Positions 25,397 to 34,485 of a DNA stretch of 64,000 nucleotides are shown here, in pieces (the stretch's first letter is position 1; each line of letters begins with the position of its first letter). The notes beneath the pieces are model-generated. The model made no database searches. It worked only from the letters and a program-made list of their open reading frames with translations, and was not told the DNA's origin. The stretch is from Verrucomicrobiota bacterium (lineage in GTDB: Bacteria; Verrucomicrobiota; Verrucomicrobiia; Limisphaerales; JADLHS01), in assembly GCA_029573725.1 (NCBI GenBank), contig JAKQDQ010000122.1:36156-100155 (forward strand), read 5' to 3'. A program made the translations under genes and the position numbers.

Positions 25397-26710
25397 GTGA
25401 GTGGTCATCATCCAGTGCAGGTGGTCGTCCTGGGGGCGGGGTTCGGCGGCCTGACCTTCTGCCAGCATTTCCGGCATCCGGACGCGCGCCTTACGGTGGT
25501 GGACCGGACCAACCATCACTTGTTTCAGCCATTGCTCTATCAGGTGGCCGCCTGTGGTTTGTCGGCCACGGAAATCGCGCAGCCGGTTCGCAGCATCCTG
25601 TCGAAACGCCGCGACATCACGGTGCTGTTCAACCGGGTGGTGGGCATTGATCTCCAACACAAACAGGTGCGGCTGGCCCAGGGCGAATTGTCCTACGACT
25701 ACCTGGTGCTGGCGCTCGGCGGGCAGACCAGTTATTTCGGCCACCCGGAGTGGGAACAGTTTGCGCCCGGCCTGAAAACCCTCGCAGACGCCCTGCGGAT
25801 TCGCAGTCAGATTTTGCTGGCGTTTGAGCAGGCGGAAAACGCCACGGATCCGCAGGAGCGTGACCGGTTGATGACCATCGTGGTCGTGGGCGGCGGTCCG
25901 ACGGGGGTTGAATTGGCGGGGGCCTTTGCCGAACTGGCCCGCACCGTGTTGAACCGCGATTTCCGGCGGATTGACCCTTCCAAGGCGCGCATCATTCTCA
26001 TCGAAGGCTCGCCCCTGGTGCTCTCACATTTGCCCGCCGAACTGTCCGCCAGCGCCCAACGCCAGCTCACGGCATTGGGCGTGCAAATCCACAATAACAT
26101 TCATGTGCAAGCGATTCGCGCCCACGAAGTCGAATTGGCGGATGGACGCGTGATTCGCGCCGGCACGATCATTTGGGCGGCAGGCGTGGCGGCCTCCCCG
26201 CTCGCCGGAGAACTGGGGGTGGAACTGGATCGCGGCGGGCGCATCAAGGTCGCACCCGATCTGAGTCTGCCCGGGCATCCGGAAGTCTTTGCGATTGGGG
26301 ACATGGTTTCGTTGCTGCAACCGAACGGCCAGCCGGTGCCCGGCGTTTCCCCGGCGGCCATGCAAATGGGCCGGCACGTTGCCGTGATCATCAAGGCGGA
26401 GTTGAATTCGCCCAGGGGCCCAACCGCGCGACCGCCCTTCCAGTATTGGGACAAAGGCACGATGGCCACCATCGGGCGGTCGGCGGCCGTCGCGTGGATC
26501 GGCCGTTTCCGCTTTTCGGGATTGCTGGCCTGGTTGACCTGGCTGTTCGTGCATTTGATTTTTCTGGTGGGATTTCGCAATCGTCTCGCGGTGCTCTTTC
26601 AGTGGGCCTATTCCTACTTCGCGTACAAACGCAGCGCGCGCATCATCACCTATCTGCCCGGTGCGGCCGCGGACGCCGGATCATTGTCGGCGCGGACCGA
26701 TGACGCCTGA
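25397..26710 (+). CDS. ndh: Type II NADH dehydrogenase (NDH-2), 437 aa
   Basis: Single-subunit, non-proton-pumping NADH:quinone oxidoreductase. FAD-binding VVVLGAGFGGLTF is at the N-terminus, with NHHLFQPLLYQVA shortly after, a hallmark of the family. The second Rossmann motif MTIVVVGGGPTGVELAGAF (about 158-176) binds NADH, and EVFAIGDMV and GVSPAAMQMGRHVA follow. The C-terminus (LLAWLTWLFVHLIFLVGFRN) is the membrane-anchoring helix region. Start is GTG at 25397; a longer open frame reaching to 24674 runs through pheA antisense and is not coding. Divergent from pheA with 114 bp between starts. Confidence 0.93.
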   Translation: MSGHHPVQVVVLGAGFGGLTFCQHFRHPDARLTVVDRTNHHLFQPLLYQVAACGLSATEIAQPVRSILSKRRDITVLFNRVVGIDLQHKQVRLAQGELSYDYLVLALGGQTSYFGHPEWEQFAPGLKTLADALRIRSQILLAFEQAENATDPQERDRLMTIVVVGGGPTGVELAGAFAELARTVLNRDFRRIDPSKARIILIEGSPLVLSHLPAELSASAQRQLTALGVQIHNNIHVQAIRAHEVELADGRVIRAGTIIWAAGVAASPLAGELGVELDRGGRIKVAPDLSLPGHPEVFAIGDMVSLLQPNGQPVPGVSPAAMQMGRHVAVIIKAELNSPRGPTARPPFQYWDKGTMATIGRSAAVAWIGRFRFSGLLAWLTWLFVHLIFLVGFRNRLAVLFQWAYSYFAYKRSARIITYLPGAAADAGSLSARTDDA

Positions 26711-26834
26711 CCGGAGGAAGCGGTCTGGCGTTTTGTCCGGCTGCCGCCTAATCTGCGGCGGTGGGGCCGGTGGCAAAAATCGCCCACGGTGCGCACGGGA
26801 TGATTAAAATCAATTCAATCGGCGTCTGAAAGAC

Positions 26835-29522
26835 ATGGCAGATTTGTTCGCCAGACTTCCCCGGGTGGCGGTGGATGGCAAATTTTTCCGGCGTGGTTCA
26901 GAGAAACTCCATTTGAAGGGGGTTTCGTACGGGCCGTTCGCGCCGGGCCGCGACGGACAACCCTTTGCCACGGCGGAGCGGACGACTGCCGACCTGCAAC
27001 TGGTCAAGGACCTCGGCGCCAACCTGCTGCGCCTCTATCACGTGCCCCCGCGCTGGTTTCTCGATCTGGCTGCCCACCATCAATTGCTGCTGTTGATTGA
27101 CATTCCGTGGAACAAACACCTGGTGTTTCTGGACGATCCCGTGCGCCGCGCGGAAGCGCGGCAGGCGGTTTGTCACGCGGTGCTGGCCTGTGCGCGTCAC
27201 CCGGCGGTGCTCGGCTACAGCGTTGCCAACGAGATTCCTCCCGACGTGGTGCGCTGGAGCGGCACGCAGGCGGTGGCAGAATTTCTGGACGAGCTGATTG
27301 GCGAGGCCAAGCGCATCGACCCCGAATGTCTTTGCACTTACGCAAATTACCCCACCACGGAGTTTCTGCAGCCGCAAACCCTGGACTTTGTTAGCTTCAA
27401 CGTCTATTTGCACCAGCCGGCGGCGTTCAAAAATTATCTTGCCCGGCTGCAGATGTTGTCCGGGGGCAGGCCGTTGGTATTGAGCGAGTATGGCTGTGAT
27501 TCCCGGCGCGAGGGCGCGCTGGGCCAGGCGGAAATGTTGTCGTGGCAAACCGAGCTGGCGTTTCGCGGTGGTGTCGCCGGAGCCGTGGTGTTCAGTTTCA
27601 CCGATGATTGGCATCGTGGCGGGGAGAGCGTGGCCGACTGGCAGATGGGCCTGACCACGGCGGCGCGGGAGAAGAAACCGGCGTTTGACCGCGTGAAAGC
27701 CGCCTTCCAGGCCGCACCAAAATTTCCGCTCGGCGACAAGCCCCGGGTCTCGGTCATTGTGGCGAGCTACAATGGCGCCGCCACGTTGAAGGCGTGTCTG
27801 GATTCACTCCGCAATCTCAATTACGGGGACTACGAAATCATCCTGGTGGACGACGGGTCCACGGACGACACCCCCCGGCTGGCGCAACAATATCCCACGG
27901 TGCGTTACTTTCGTCACCCGGCCAATCTGGGACTGTCCGTGGCCCGCAATACCGGCATCGCGGCGGCCACCGGCGCGATCGTGGCGTTCACCGATGCGGA
28001 CTGCCGGGTGGATGAGGACTGGCTGTACTATCTGGTGGCCGACCTGGTGGAGGGCGAGTTTGCGGCGGTGGGCGGGCCGAACCTGCTGCCGCCGGAGGAT
28101 TCGGCCGTCGCGGCCGCGGTGATGGTTTCGCCGGGCGGCCCCGCGCATGTGATGATTTCCGATCGCGAGGCGGAACACATTCCCGGTTGCAACATGGCGT
28201 TCCGCAAAAGTGCGCTGGTGGCGATTGGCGGGTTCGACCCGATCTTTCACACGGCCGGAGATGACGTGGACGTCTGCTGGCGGTTGCAACAAGCGGGATG
28301 CAAGATCGGGTTTAATGCAGCAGGTTTCGTCTGGCATTACCGCCGGGCGACCGTGCGAGCGTATTGGCGCCAGCAAAGCGGATACGGGCGGGCGGAGGCG
28401 CTGCTGGTGCGCAAACATCCCGAGTATTTCAACGCGTTTGGCAACAGCCGGTGGCGTGGACGAATTTACGGATCCGCGAATTTCGGGCTCGTGCTGCAGC
28501 GTCCCATTATTTACCGCGGAATTTTCAGCAGCGCCCCGTTTCAGACCGTGTACGCGGCGGAGCCGGCCACCGTGTTCATGATGCTGACCACAGTGGAATA
28601 CTACGCTCTGGTCGTGCTGCCGCTTTGGGCGCTGGCGATAGCGTTTCCCGTCCTGTGGCCCATGGCAGTGGTCAGTCTGAGCATTCCCCTGACCATCTGC
28701 GGGGCGGCGGGAATGCAGGCCACGCTGCCGCGCGGCAAGTGCCGCTGGTGGTCGCGCGCCCTGGTTGCCTTGCTGTTTCTGTTGCAACCGGTTGCCCGCG
28801 GCTGGGCGCGCCATCAAAGCCGGCTGGCGTTGCGCCTGAGTCCGGCCCCCTCGTTTGAGACGTTGGAGTCGATCGCGCTGCGGAACGGGGAGGCGCCGTT
28901 GGACGAGGTGTGTTACTGGGCGGAACGGCGGATGGACCGGCTGAACTTTGTCGGCCAGGTGTTGCGCGGTCTGGACCAGCGCCACTGGCCTTATCGCGCG
29001 GATGTGGGGTGGAGTGAATTTGACGCGGAAGTTTTTGGCAACCGGTGGAGTTGCATTCAATTTGCCACCGTTGCCGAGGAGTATTCACGCGGGCGGCAAT
29101 TGATCCGCTGTCGCCTGCGGGCGCGCTGGTCGTTGCAAGCGCAGGCCGCCTTGTGGTTGTTGCTGGCGGCGGAGGTTGTGCTCCTCGGGGCTTTCGTCGG
29201 CTGGTTCGCCATGCTGCTTGGCGCGGGGGTGGTTTTGGGCGGGGCATTTTATTTGGTTCGAGGTCAAAAGCGGCGGCTTCAGAGTGAACTGGCCGGTTTT
29301 TTGAATGGACTGGCTGAGGAGCTGGGACTGGTAAAAATTTCGCGTCCCGACCTTGAACCAGCGGCGGCGGCGGACGCTTCGGTCCCCGCGACGGTCCCCA
29401 AGAGCAAACCTGCGCCCAGGCGGGTGGAACTGCCCGCCGCGGCGGTTGTTGTCCCCGCGGCGCCGCCGGCACCGCCGGCCGGCCCGGGAGGGCCGGATGC
29501 TCTGCCGCCGCCGGAACGCTGA
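26835..29522 (+). CDS. Fusion of clan GH-A glycosidase-like domain and family 2 glycosyltransferase, 895 aa
   Basis: Residues about 8-295 form a TIM-barrel glycosidase domain: LHLKGVSYGPF, DLGANLLRLYHVPP, and both clan GH-A acids, N132-E133 in SVANEIP and E218 in PLVLSEYG. It is closest in feel to GH2/GH5 barrels. Residues about 303-560 are a GT2 glycosyltransferase (RVSVIVASYNGA, ILVDDGSTDD, FTDADC with the D387-x-D389 metal motif, GDDVDVCWRL). Then come about five hydrophobic segments, and an Ala/Pro-rich tail. With no signal peptide, the barrel should lie in the cytosol beside the transferase. GT2-glycosidase fusions exist (GH17 types), but I do not recall this combination as characterised. 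Inferred role: making and trimming or transferring a glycan. Confidence 0.85.
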   Translation: MADLFARLPRVAVDGKFFRRGSEKLHLKGVSYGPFAPGRDGQPFATAERTTADLQLVKDLGANLLRLYHVPPRWFLDLAAHHQLLLLIDIPWNKHLVFLDDPVRRAEARQAVCHAVLACARHPAVLGYSVANEIPPDVVRWSGTQAVAEFLDELIGEAKRIDPECLCTYANYPTTEFLQPQTLDFVSFNVYLHQPAAFKNYLARLQMLSGGRPLVLSEYGCDSRREGALGQAEMLSWQTELAFRGGVAGAVVFSFTDDWHRGGESVADWQMGLTTAAREKKPAFDRVKAAFQAAPKFPLGDKPRVSVIVASYNGAATLKACLDSLRNLNYGDYEIILVDDGSTDDTPRLAQQYPTVRYFRHPANLGLSVARNTGIAAATGAIVAFTDADCRVDEDWLYYLVADLVEGEFAAVGGPNLLPPEDSAVAAAVMVSPGGPAHVMISDREAEHIPGCNMAFRKSALVAIGGFDPIFHTAGDDVDVCWRLQQAGCKIGFNAAGFVWHYRRATVRAYWRQQSGYGRAEALLVRKHPEYFNAFGNSRWRGRIYGSANFGLVLQRPIIYRGIFSSAPFQTVYAAEPATVFMMLTTVEYYALVVLPLWALAIAFPVLWPMAVVSLSIPLTICGAAGMQATLPRGKCRWWSRALVALLFLLQPVARGWARHQSRLALRLSPAPSFETLESIALRNGEAPLDEVCYWAERRMDRLNFVGQVLRGLDQRHWPYRADVGWSEFDAEVFGNRWSCIQFATVAEEYSRGRQLIRCRLRARWSLQAQAALWLLLAAEVVLLGAFVGWFAMLLGAGVVLGGAFYLVRGQKRRLQSELAGFLNGLAEELGLVKISRPDLEPAAAADASVPATVPKSKPAPRRVELPAAAVVVPAAPPAPPAGPGGPDALPPPER

Positions 29523-29584
29523 GGCGCGCGCGGTGAAGCTTCGGGGCGTGACAATGCCGCCGATCATGGTTCAATTTTCTTCGT

Positions 29585-30379
29585 ATGGTTCAATATCTTG
29601 ACTGGCTTCGCCGCGTCTTGACCCAGGGCCGCTATAAAGCGGACCGCACCGGCACGGGCACCTACTCCCTGTTCGGCGCGCAGGCGCGTTACCCGCTGGC
29701 CACAAGCTTCCCGCTCGTTACGACAAAGCGGGTCCATGTCAAATCGGTCATCTACGAATTGCTTTGGTTCCTGCGCGGCGACACGAACATCAAGTATTTG
29801 CAGGAGCACGGCGTCAGCATCTGGGATGAGTGGGCGGATGCCAATGGCGATCTTGGCCGCGTCTATGGAGCCCAATGGTGTGATTGGCGGACGGCGGAGG
29901 GGCGCAGCATCAACCAGATTGAGGAGGTAATTGAACAGATCAAAACGAACCCCGACAGCCGGCGGCTGATCGTGACGGCATGGAATCCGGGTGAAATCCA
30001 ACGGATGGCGCTGCCGCCGTGTCACGCCTTGTTTCAGTTCTACGTCAGCGATGGGGAGTTGAGCTGCCAGCTGTACCAGCGCAGCGCGGATATCTTCCTC
30101 GGGGTGCCCTTCAACATCGCCAGCTACGCGTTGCTGACCTTGATGGTCGCCCAGGTCTGCGATCTCAAACCCGGCGAGTTTGTCCATACTTGCGGTGATC
30201 TCCATCTTTATGCAAATCACCTGGAGCAGGCGAGATTGCAACTCGCCCGCGCACCGCGTCCGCTGCCGCGCATTCAACTCAATCCGGCGGTGAAGGAGCT
30301 CCGCAACTTCCGGTTCGAAGACATCGAATTACTGGGCTATGACCCGCACCCGGGCATCAAGGCACCGGTGGCGGTGTGA
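29585..30379 (+). CDS. thyA: Thymidylate synthase, 264 aa
   Basis: Converts dUMP and methylene-THF to dTMP. Length equals E. coli Thy[37 protein letters not shown] and the catalytic [12 protein letters not shown] (C146) are present, followed by [22 protein letters not shown] and the folate-binding region GDLHLYANH. Start at ATG 29585. The folA gene often found next to it is absent here. Confidence 0.97.
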   Translation: MVQYLDWLRRVLTQGRYKADRTGTGTYSLFGAQARYPLATSFPLVTTKRVHVKSVIYELLWFLRGDTNIKYLQEHGVSIWDEWADANGDLGRVYGAQWCDWRTAEGRSINQIEEVIEQIKTNPDSRRLIVTAWNPGEIQRMALPPCHALFQFYVSDGELSCQLYQRSADIFLGVPFNIASYALLTLMVAQVCDLKPGEFVHTCGDLHLYANHLEQARLQLARAPRPLPRIQLNPAVKELRNFRFEDIELLGYDPHPGIKAPVAV

Positions 30380-30495
30380 GGCGGAGGCGGGGAGGATGCC
30401 TGCCAGACGGGAGGTGGTGGAATCCGTACGGGCGGGCGCCGGCGTCATGGAAGCAATCGCAGCTCAAAAATTTTTGCCGGAAGGAACCGCCGCTT

Positions 30496-31272
30496 TCAAG
30501 GTTTCCAGGAGTAATTTTTCCGGTCCTCATCCTGGACCGCCCACTTGTTTTCCGGAGAGACGTCCTGGCCGTATTTGAGCAGGCGCACGCTGCCATCCAC
30601 AAAGGCGTAATTTGACGAGCCGGACCGGCTCAACGTCCCGACCCGCTGGGTGGAATGACACCCGCGTTCCACACGGTCGGCATCGTTGCCCACCCCTTCG
30701 CCGAGGTCCATGAAATAGTCCATGGCAATGCGCACTCCGCCGACGTCCATGTTCCGTTTTTCGCCGAACAGAATGGTTTCCGTGGGCTGGCGAATGGCGC
30801 TTTGTTTGATCAGCAGGCCGTCGTAAGATTCTGGATCAGGATTTCCGGTCTGCCGGTTGAAATAATCATTCCAACCGTTGATCAGATAACTGCGCGGCGA
30901 CCGGTCGGCGAGTGTGGCCGAGTTGGTGGCCGTCGGCGGCACGCCACGACGCGCATCGGTCGCGCAGACCAGGAGGTTCAGATTTTTGTAGTAATCCTGC
31001 AGCAGGGTCGGCCACCGATTCCGGTTGGTGCGCGGTGGGAAATAGTCGTTAAAATCGTCGGCGTACAGCATGGTGGCCAAGGAAAGCTGTTTCAGGTTGT
31101 TGGCGCACTTGATCCGCAGCGCCTGTTCCTTCGCATTGCCCAAGGCGGGCAGAAGCATGCTGGCCAGGATGGCGATGATGGCAATGACCACCAACAGTTC
31201 GATCAGGGTGAAGGCGGCACTTCCCGCCGGAAAACAGAATTGCCGGCATTTGCGGCGGCGCGAGGATTTCAT
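30496..31272 (-). CDS. Prepilin-like secreted protein (type II N-methylation signal, H-x9-DG motif), 258 aa
   Basis: The N-terminus holds a basic leader and [26 protein letters not shown], a class III signal for prepilin peptidase with the conserved Glu at +5 of the mature chain (written here in parts: [17 protein letters not shown]). A globular beta domain follows, with the end signature [12 protein letters not shown]. Dozens of such paralogues occur in Verrucomicrobiota and Planctomycetota genomes; they may be minor pseudopilins or surface proteins. Start at ATG 31272; ATG 31299 is possible but lengthens the leader. Divergent from a small exported protein gene. Confidence 0.85.
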   Translation of the reverse strand: MKSSRRRKCRQFCFPAGSAAFTLIELLVVIAIIAILASMLLPALGNAKEQALRIKCANNLKQLSLATMLYADDFNDYFPPRTNRNRWPTLLQDYYKNLNLLVCATDARRGVPPTATNSATLADRSPRSYLINGWNDYFNRQTGNPDPESYDGLLIKQSAIRQPTETILFGEKRNMDVGGVRIAMDYFMDLGEGVGNDADRVERGCHSTQRVGTLSRSGSSNYAFVDGSVRLLKYGQDVSPENKWAVQDEDRKNYSWKP

Positions 31273-31343
31273 GCGGTTTTCAAGATTCAGAGAGAACACG
31301 GCTCCCGAATAGAAGGTGGGAGGATTTCGTCAACCGTTGGATT

Positions 31344-31784
31344 ATGTCAAAATCAAAGTTTATCGCCTCAATCGTTCTCATTCTCGGTTTGGGCGGCTTC
31401 AGCCTTTACCTGAACAGAGACCGATTTAAGCAGCAGACTATTCAAATTTCCCACCGAATCAATCCGTCACGGGCGCGGGGAGGGAGCATGCCGATCACCT
31501 TCGTGCTCAACGGGTACCACCGCTTGAAAAGTGTGCGCGTCGTGGACGCCGCCGCTTACGCCACAAATAAGTATGCCCTGCCGGTCTGGCGGTTGGTCAC
31601 CGAATCCAATTCGGCGCCTGTTTCAACTTTCGATTACGGCAATCGAATCCGCGGGATGCATCCCGAAACCAAAGGACTTCAACCGGAGCCCTTGCGGGCG
31701 GGGGTCACTTATTGCCTGCTGCTGGAGACCGCCCGGGGACAGAAGGCCGAACACAACTTCGTGATGGCCGCTTCAGGCCAATGA
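31344..31784 (+). CDS. Hypothetical membrane-anchored protein, 146 aa
   Basis: One N-terminal hydrophobic segment (about 6-22: FIASIVLILGLGGFSLYL) is followed by a small periplasmic beta-rich domain (PITFVLNGYHRLKSVRVVD, LPVWRLVTES, GVTYCLLLET). I do not recognise the family. It begins 71 bp from the divergent prepilin-like gene, so both share a control region. Confidence 0.55.
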   Translation: MSKSKFIASIVLILGLGGFSLYLNRDRFKQQTIQISHRINPSRARGGSMPITFVLNGYHRLKSVRVVDAAAYATNKYALPVWRLVTESNSAPVSTFDYGNRIRGMHPETKGLQPEPLRAGVTYCLLLETARGQKAEHNFVMAASGQ

Positions 31785-31904
31785 GCGGTCTTTCGCATCG
31801 GATTTCGAGGCTGTCGCGTTTGGCCCGGAGTGGCCGGGGATGGTTATGCGGGGCGCGTCAGCCGCTCCAGTCGCGCGGCCGGACCGGCAGCGGGGGCGTT
31901 GTGC

Positions 31905-33218
31905 TTAAAAGTTGAATTCGATTTCCGCCCAGAACGCCTGTTTGTCGAAATTGTACGGCGCCGCCCGGCCATCGTATTTCGCGTACTTGGCGAGGACGGT
32001 CCAATGCTTTCCGAATTTGCGTGAAGCCACGACGTCGTATTCCTGGCCGTAGTCCGCTCCCCCCCGGTCGGAATCGAACTTATGATACACAAAGTTGAGC
32101 GGAATTGTTCCGGGAAGACTAACCCCGGCTGCGGCGTAGAAATCCCTGAGCCCATTGACAGGAGTCGCGGTGAAGACATCCGCCCAACCGTTGAAGGCGT
32201 GCAAAGTGGCAAGCGGCGTGCGAAATCCCTGACCGTTGTCCGCTCCCAGCACTTCGCAGCCCGCACTCAAAGCAAACCGGTCGTAGGTGGCTTTCAGCTC
32301 GCCCAGATAATATTGGGTGTCGTAATCAACCGGACTGTCGGCATAATCCGTTTGCCAGGCAAATTCGCCTCGATAGCCCAGGGTGCCCTTGGCTTCCGTG
32401 TCGAACGTCCATGTCCCCGTCAGGAAGCCGCCATAGGAGGCGCAGGAGTTGATGGCGCTGCCGCCCCGTTCATTTTTCAGATCCAGCAGATAGGTGTAAG
32501 CCCCGAGTTTTGCCAGTGGCGACAGCGTGAATGCTGCATGCAGCAGATGGGAGGCTGAGCGGAAATCGCTGGTGGCCGCCGCCAACGCACCGTCATCTCC
32601 GTAGATGCGATGCACCTTCCAGAGGTAGTTGTAATCCAGCTCCAGATGGTTCAGCGGGCGCAACTTGAATCCAGCCGTGTCAAAGGTCTGGGCGTTTTGC
32701 CGCCAACCCACGTTGCCGATGAAGCGCGCATTGTCCCAAACCAGCATTTCCCGCCCGCCTTTTACCGTCGCCGAAAAATTCGTATCACCATACGTGTAAC
32801 CCAGCCAGACCTGGTTGATTTCCGTCCCGGTAGGATCGGCAATTACATCGCGGAAAACTGGCGATCCCGGCCCCGCCGCGTAGGTATCTTTGTTGGCTGC
32901 CGTCACGTTTTCCGCTTCGATCATCGCTTGAAAGCCATACAGGGAAGCCGTGGTGTAACCCAGTCGCGTACGGATCGTCTCCGCGTGCGCGCCCGGAGTC
33001 CCGCCTTCCTGGTCCAAATTTTCATAACGGGCACGAACATTGAGTGAAAATTTGCCCTTGGCGATCACGTCGGGGATTTTGTCCTCCAGAAAATTTGCCA
33101 CGGCACAGGTATGCGGCTCGGTGGCGGCCGGATTTTCTCCGGCGCAAAGCATCGGGCTGACGGCCAATAACAGGCTGCTCAACAGCAAGGTTCCGGAGAG
33201 GTCCAATGAGTTGCTCAT
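31905..33218 (-). CDS. Outer membrane porin-like beta-barrel protein (alginate-export-like), 437 aa
   Basis: A signal peptide (about 1-26, ending SPMLCAG) is followed by alternating amphipathic strands through the whole chain, for example SLNVRARYENLDQEGG, NQVWLGYTYGDTNFSATV, KGGREMLVWDNARFIGNVGWRQ and a C-terminal strand AFWAEIEFNF ending in Phe, as outer membrane barrels do. The NxRxRYE opening and VGWRQNxQTFD block resemble the alginate-export/porin group. A four-cysteine-poor plug is not seen. Substrate unknown. Upstream DNA to 33400 is A+T-richer than its surroundings and probably holds its promoter. Confidence 0.75.
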   Translation of the reverse strand: MSNSLDLSGTLLLSSLLLAVSPMLCAGENPAATEPHTCAVANFLEDKIPDVIAKGKFSLNVRARYENLDQEGGTPGAHAETIRTRLGYTTASLYGFQAMIEAENVTAANKDTYAAGPGSPVFRDVIADPTGTEINQVWLGYTYGDTNFSATVKGGREMLVWDNARFIGNVGWRQNAQTFDTAGFKLRPLNHLELDYNYLWKVHRIYGDDGALAAATSDFRSASHLLHAAFTLSPLAKLGAYTYLLDLKNERGGSAINSCASYGGFLTGTWTFDTEAKGTLGYRGEFAWQTDYADSPVDYDTQYYLGELKATYDRFALSAGCEVLGADNGQGFRTPLATLHAFNGWADVFTATPVNGLRDFYAAAGVSLPGTIPLNFVYHKFDSDRGGADYGQEYDVVASRKFGKHWTVLAKYAKYDGRAAPYNFDKQAFWAEIEFNF

Positions 33219-33528
33219 AGTCGTTGAAGGTTATTGATGGTGAGTGGTTTGGAGTTTGCAGGTATTCGCAAGTTGTTTTAAATGCTTCACTTGGCCGGCT
33301 CAGTCTGGGGTTGACTGTTCCCCAACTACTTTAATGAAGTGTGATTAAACAGGCTGTCTATTCTAAGTCAAGCTAATCTACTAATTTTGTTTGTGGCGGT
33401 CCCGTTGCATCATCGCGTGGGGTGTAGAAATCGGGTCGGCGTAGCCGTGGATGGCTGCGACCCTTGCCGCCCTGTTCGCCGCGGTGCCGGCAGGTGCGAT
33501 AATATTGCTGGCCTTGCGGCGGACTGGC

Positions 33529-34329
33529 TTATTGCGCGGTGAAGTCCATTTGGGGGATGGCAGCAATCAGACTCTGAGTATAAGCGTGTTGTGGCGCCTG
33601 GATCACCGTGGTGGTCTCGCCCATTTCCACGATTCTCCCGCGGTGCATGACCATGATGCGGTGACTGACATGTTGCACCACCGCGATGTCGTGTGAGATG
33701 AACAGATAGGCGAGCCCGTGTTGCTGCTGCAGGTCCTGCAGCAGGTTGACAATTTGAGCCTGCACCGAGACATCCAGGGCACTGACCGGTTCATCGCAAA
33801 CAATCAACTTCGGGGCCACGGCCAGGGCGCGTGCGATGCCAATGCGTTGCCGCTGGCCCCCGCTGAATTCATGTGGATAACTTTGAGCAACACCGGTTTC
33901 CAGGCCGACTGCCTTGAGCAGCTCGGTGATCCGGTGTCTCCGGGCCGTTGAACTGTCGGTCAGGCCGTGCAAATCCAGCGCTTCACCGATGCTGTCTCCA
34001 ACCGTCCGACGCGGATTCAGGGAGCTGTAGGGGTCCTGGAAAACCATTTGCAGCTGCCGGCGCTGTGCCCGTAGTTCGGCGCGACTGAGCCGGGCCAGGT
34101 CTTTCCCGTTAAAAATGATGTTGCCGGAGTCCGGTCGCTGCAGTTGGACGATGGCCCGGCCCAGGGTGGTTTTTCCGCAGCCGCTTTCGCCCACCAACCC
34201 GAGCGTTTCCCCGGGGGCAATGGTAAAGCTGACATCGTCAACGGCCATGATGAGCTGGCGGGCGCCACCCCAGGCCGGCGATCTGGCGGGAAAGGAAACT
34301 TTGAGATGTTGAACTTCCAGCAACGTCAT
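33529..34329 (-). CDS. Peptide-type ABC transporter ATPase (DppF/OppF-like), 266 aa
   Basis: Complete ATPase: Walker A GLVGESGCGKTTLG, Q-loop MVFQDPYSSLNPR, signature FSGGQRQRIGIARAL, Walker B LIVCDEPVSALD, and H-loop LFISHDIAVV. SSLNPR and the SALDVSVQAQI stretch place it with the dipeptide/oligopeptide ATPases that pair with a membrane permease. It is shorter than DppF (about 330 residues): the C-terminal oligopeptide HPY extension stops at LIAAIPQMDFTAQ. No permease, binding protein or second ATPase gene is adjacent, so its partners are elsewhere. Start at ATG 34329. Confidence 0.88.
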   Translation of the reverse strand: MTLLEVQHLKVSFPARSPAWGGARQLIMAVDDVSFTIAPGETLGLVGESGCGKTTLGRAIVQLQRPDSGNIIFNGKDLARLSRAELRAQRRQLQMVFQDPYSSLNPRRTVGDSIGEALDLHGLTDSSTARRHRITELLKAVGLETGVAQSYPHEFSGGQRQRIGIARALAVAPKLIVCDEPVSALDVSVQAQIVNLLQDLQQQHGLAYLFISHDIAVVQHVSHRIMVMHRGRIVEMGETTTVIQAPQHAYTQSLIAAIPQMDFTAQ

Positions 34330-34450
34330 GAGCCTCAAGGACCGGACCCGAAACAGGTTAAGGATCGTGACGGGAGAAGTCCACCTTCACTGGCTTCCCG
34401 GGTTGCTTTTTCAACCCCGTTCCGGGGACCGCGGACCGGAACGCTTCCCG

Positions 34451-34475
34451 CTTTCTTCGGGCGGTGTTTTTTTTT
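34451..34475 (+). terminator. Weak stem followed by nine T, just before hisD
   Basis: CCGC...GCGG (or CCCG...CGGG) can form a 4-5 bp stem followed by a run of nine T at 34467-34475, 11 bp before the hisD start codon. It could be a short attenuator or just a T-rich spacer; the leader encodes no histidine-rich peptide. Confidence 0.25.
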
Positions 34476-34485
34476 AATTTGTGGC

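Noticed and set aside
34340..34485. Possible histidine leader peptide before hisD
   Set aside because: Translated leader frames contain no run of His codons; only a weak stem with a T-run remains.
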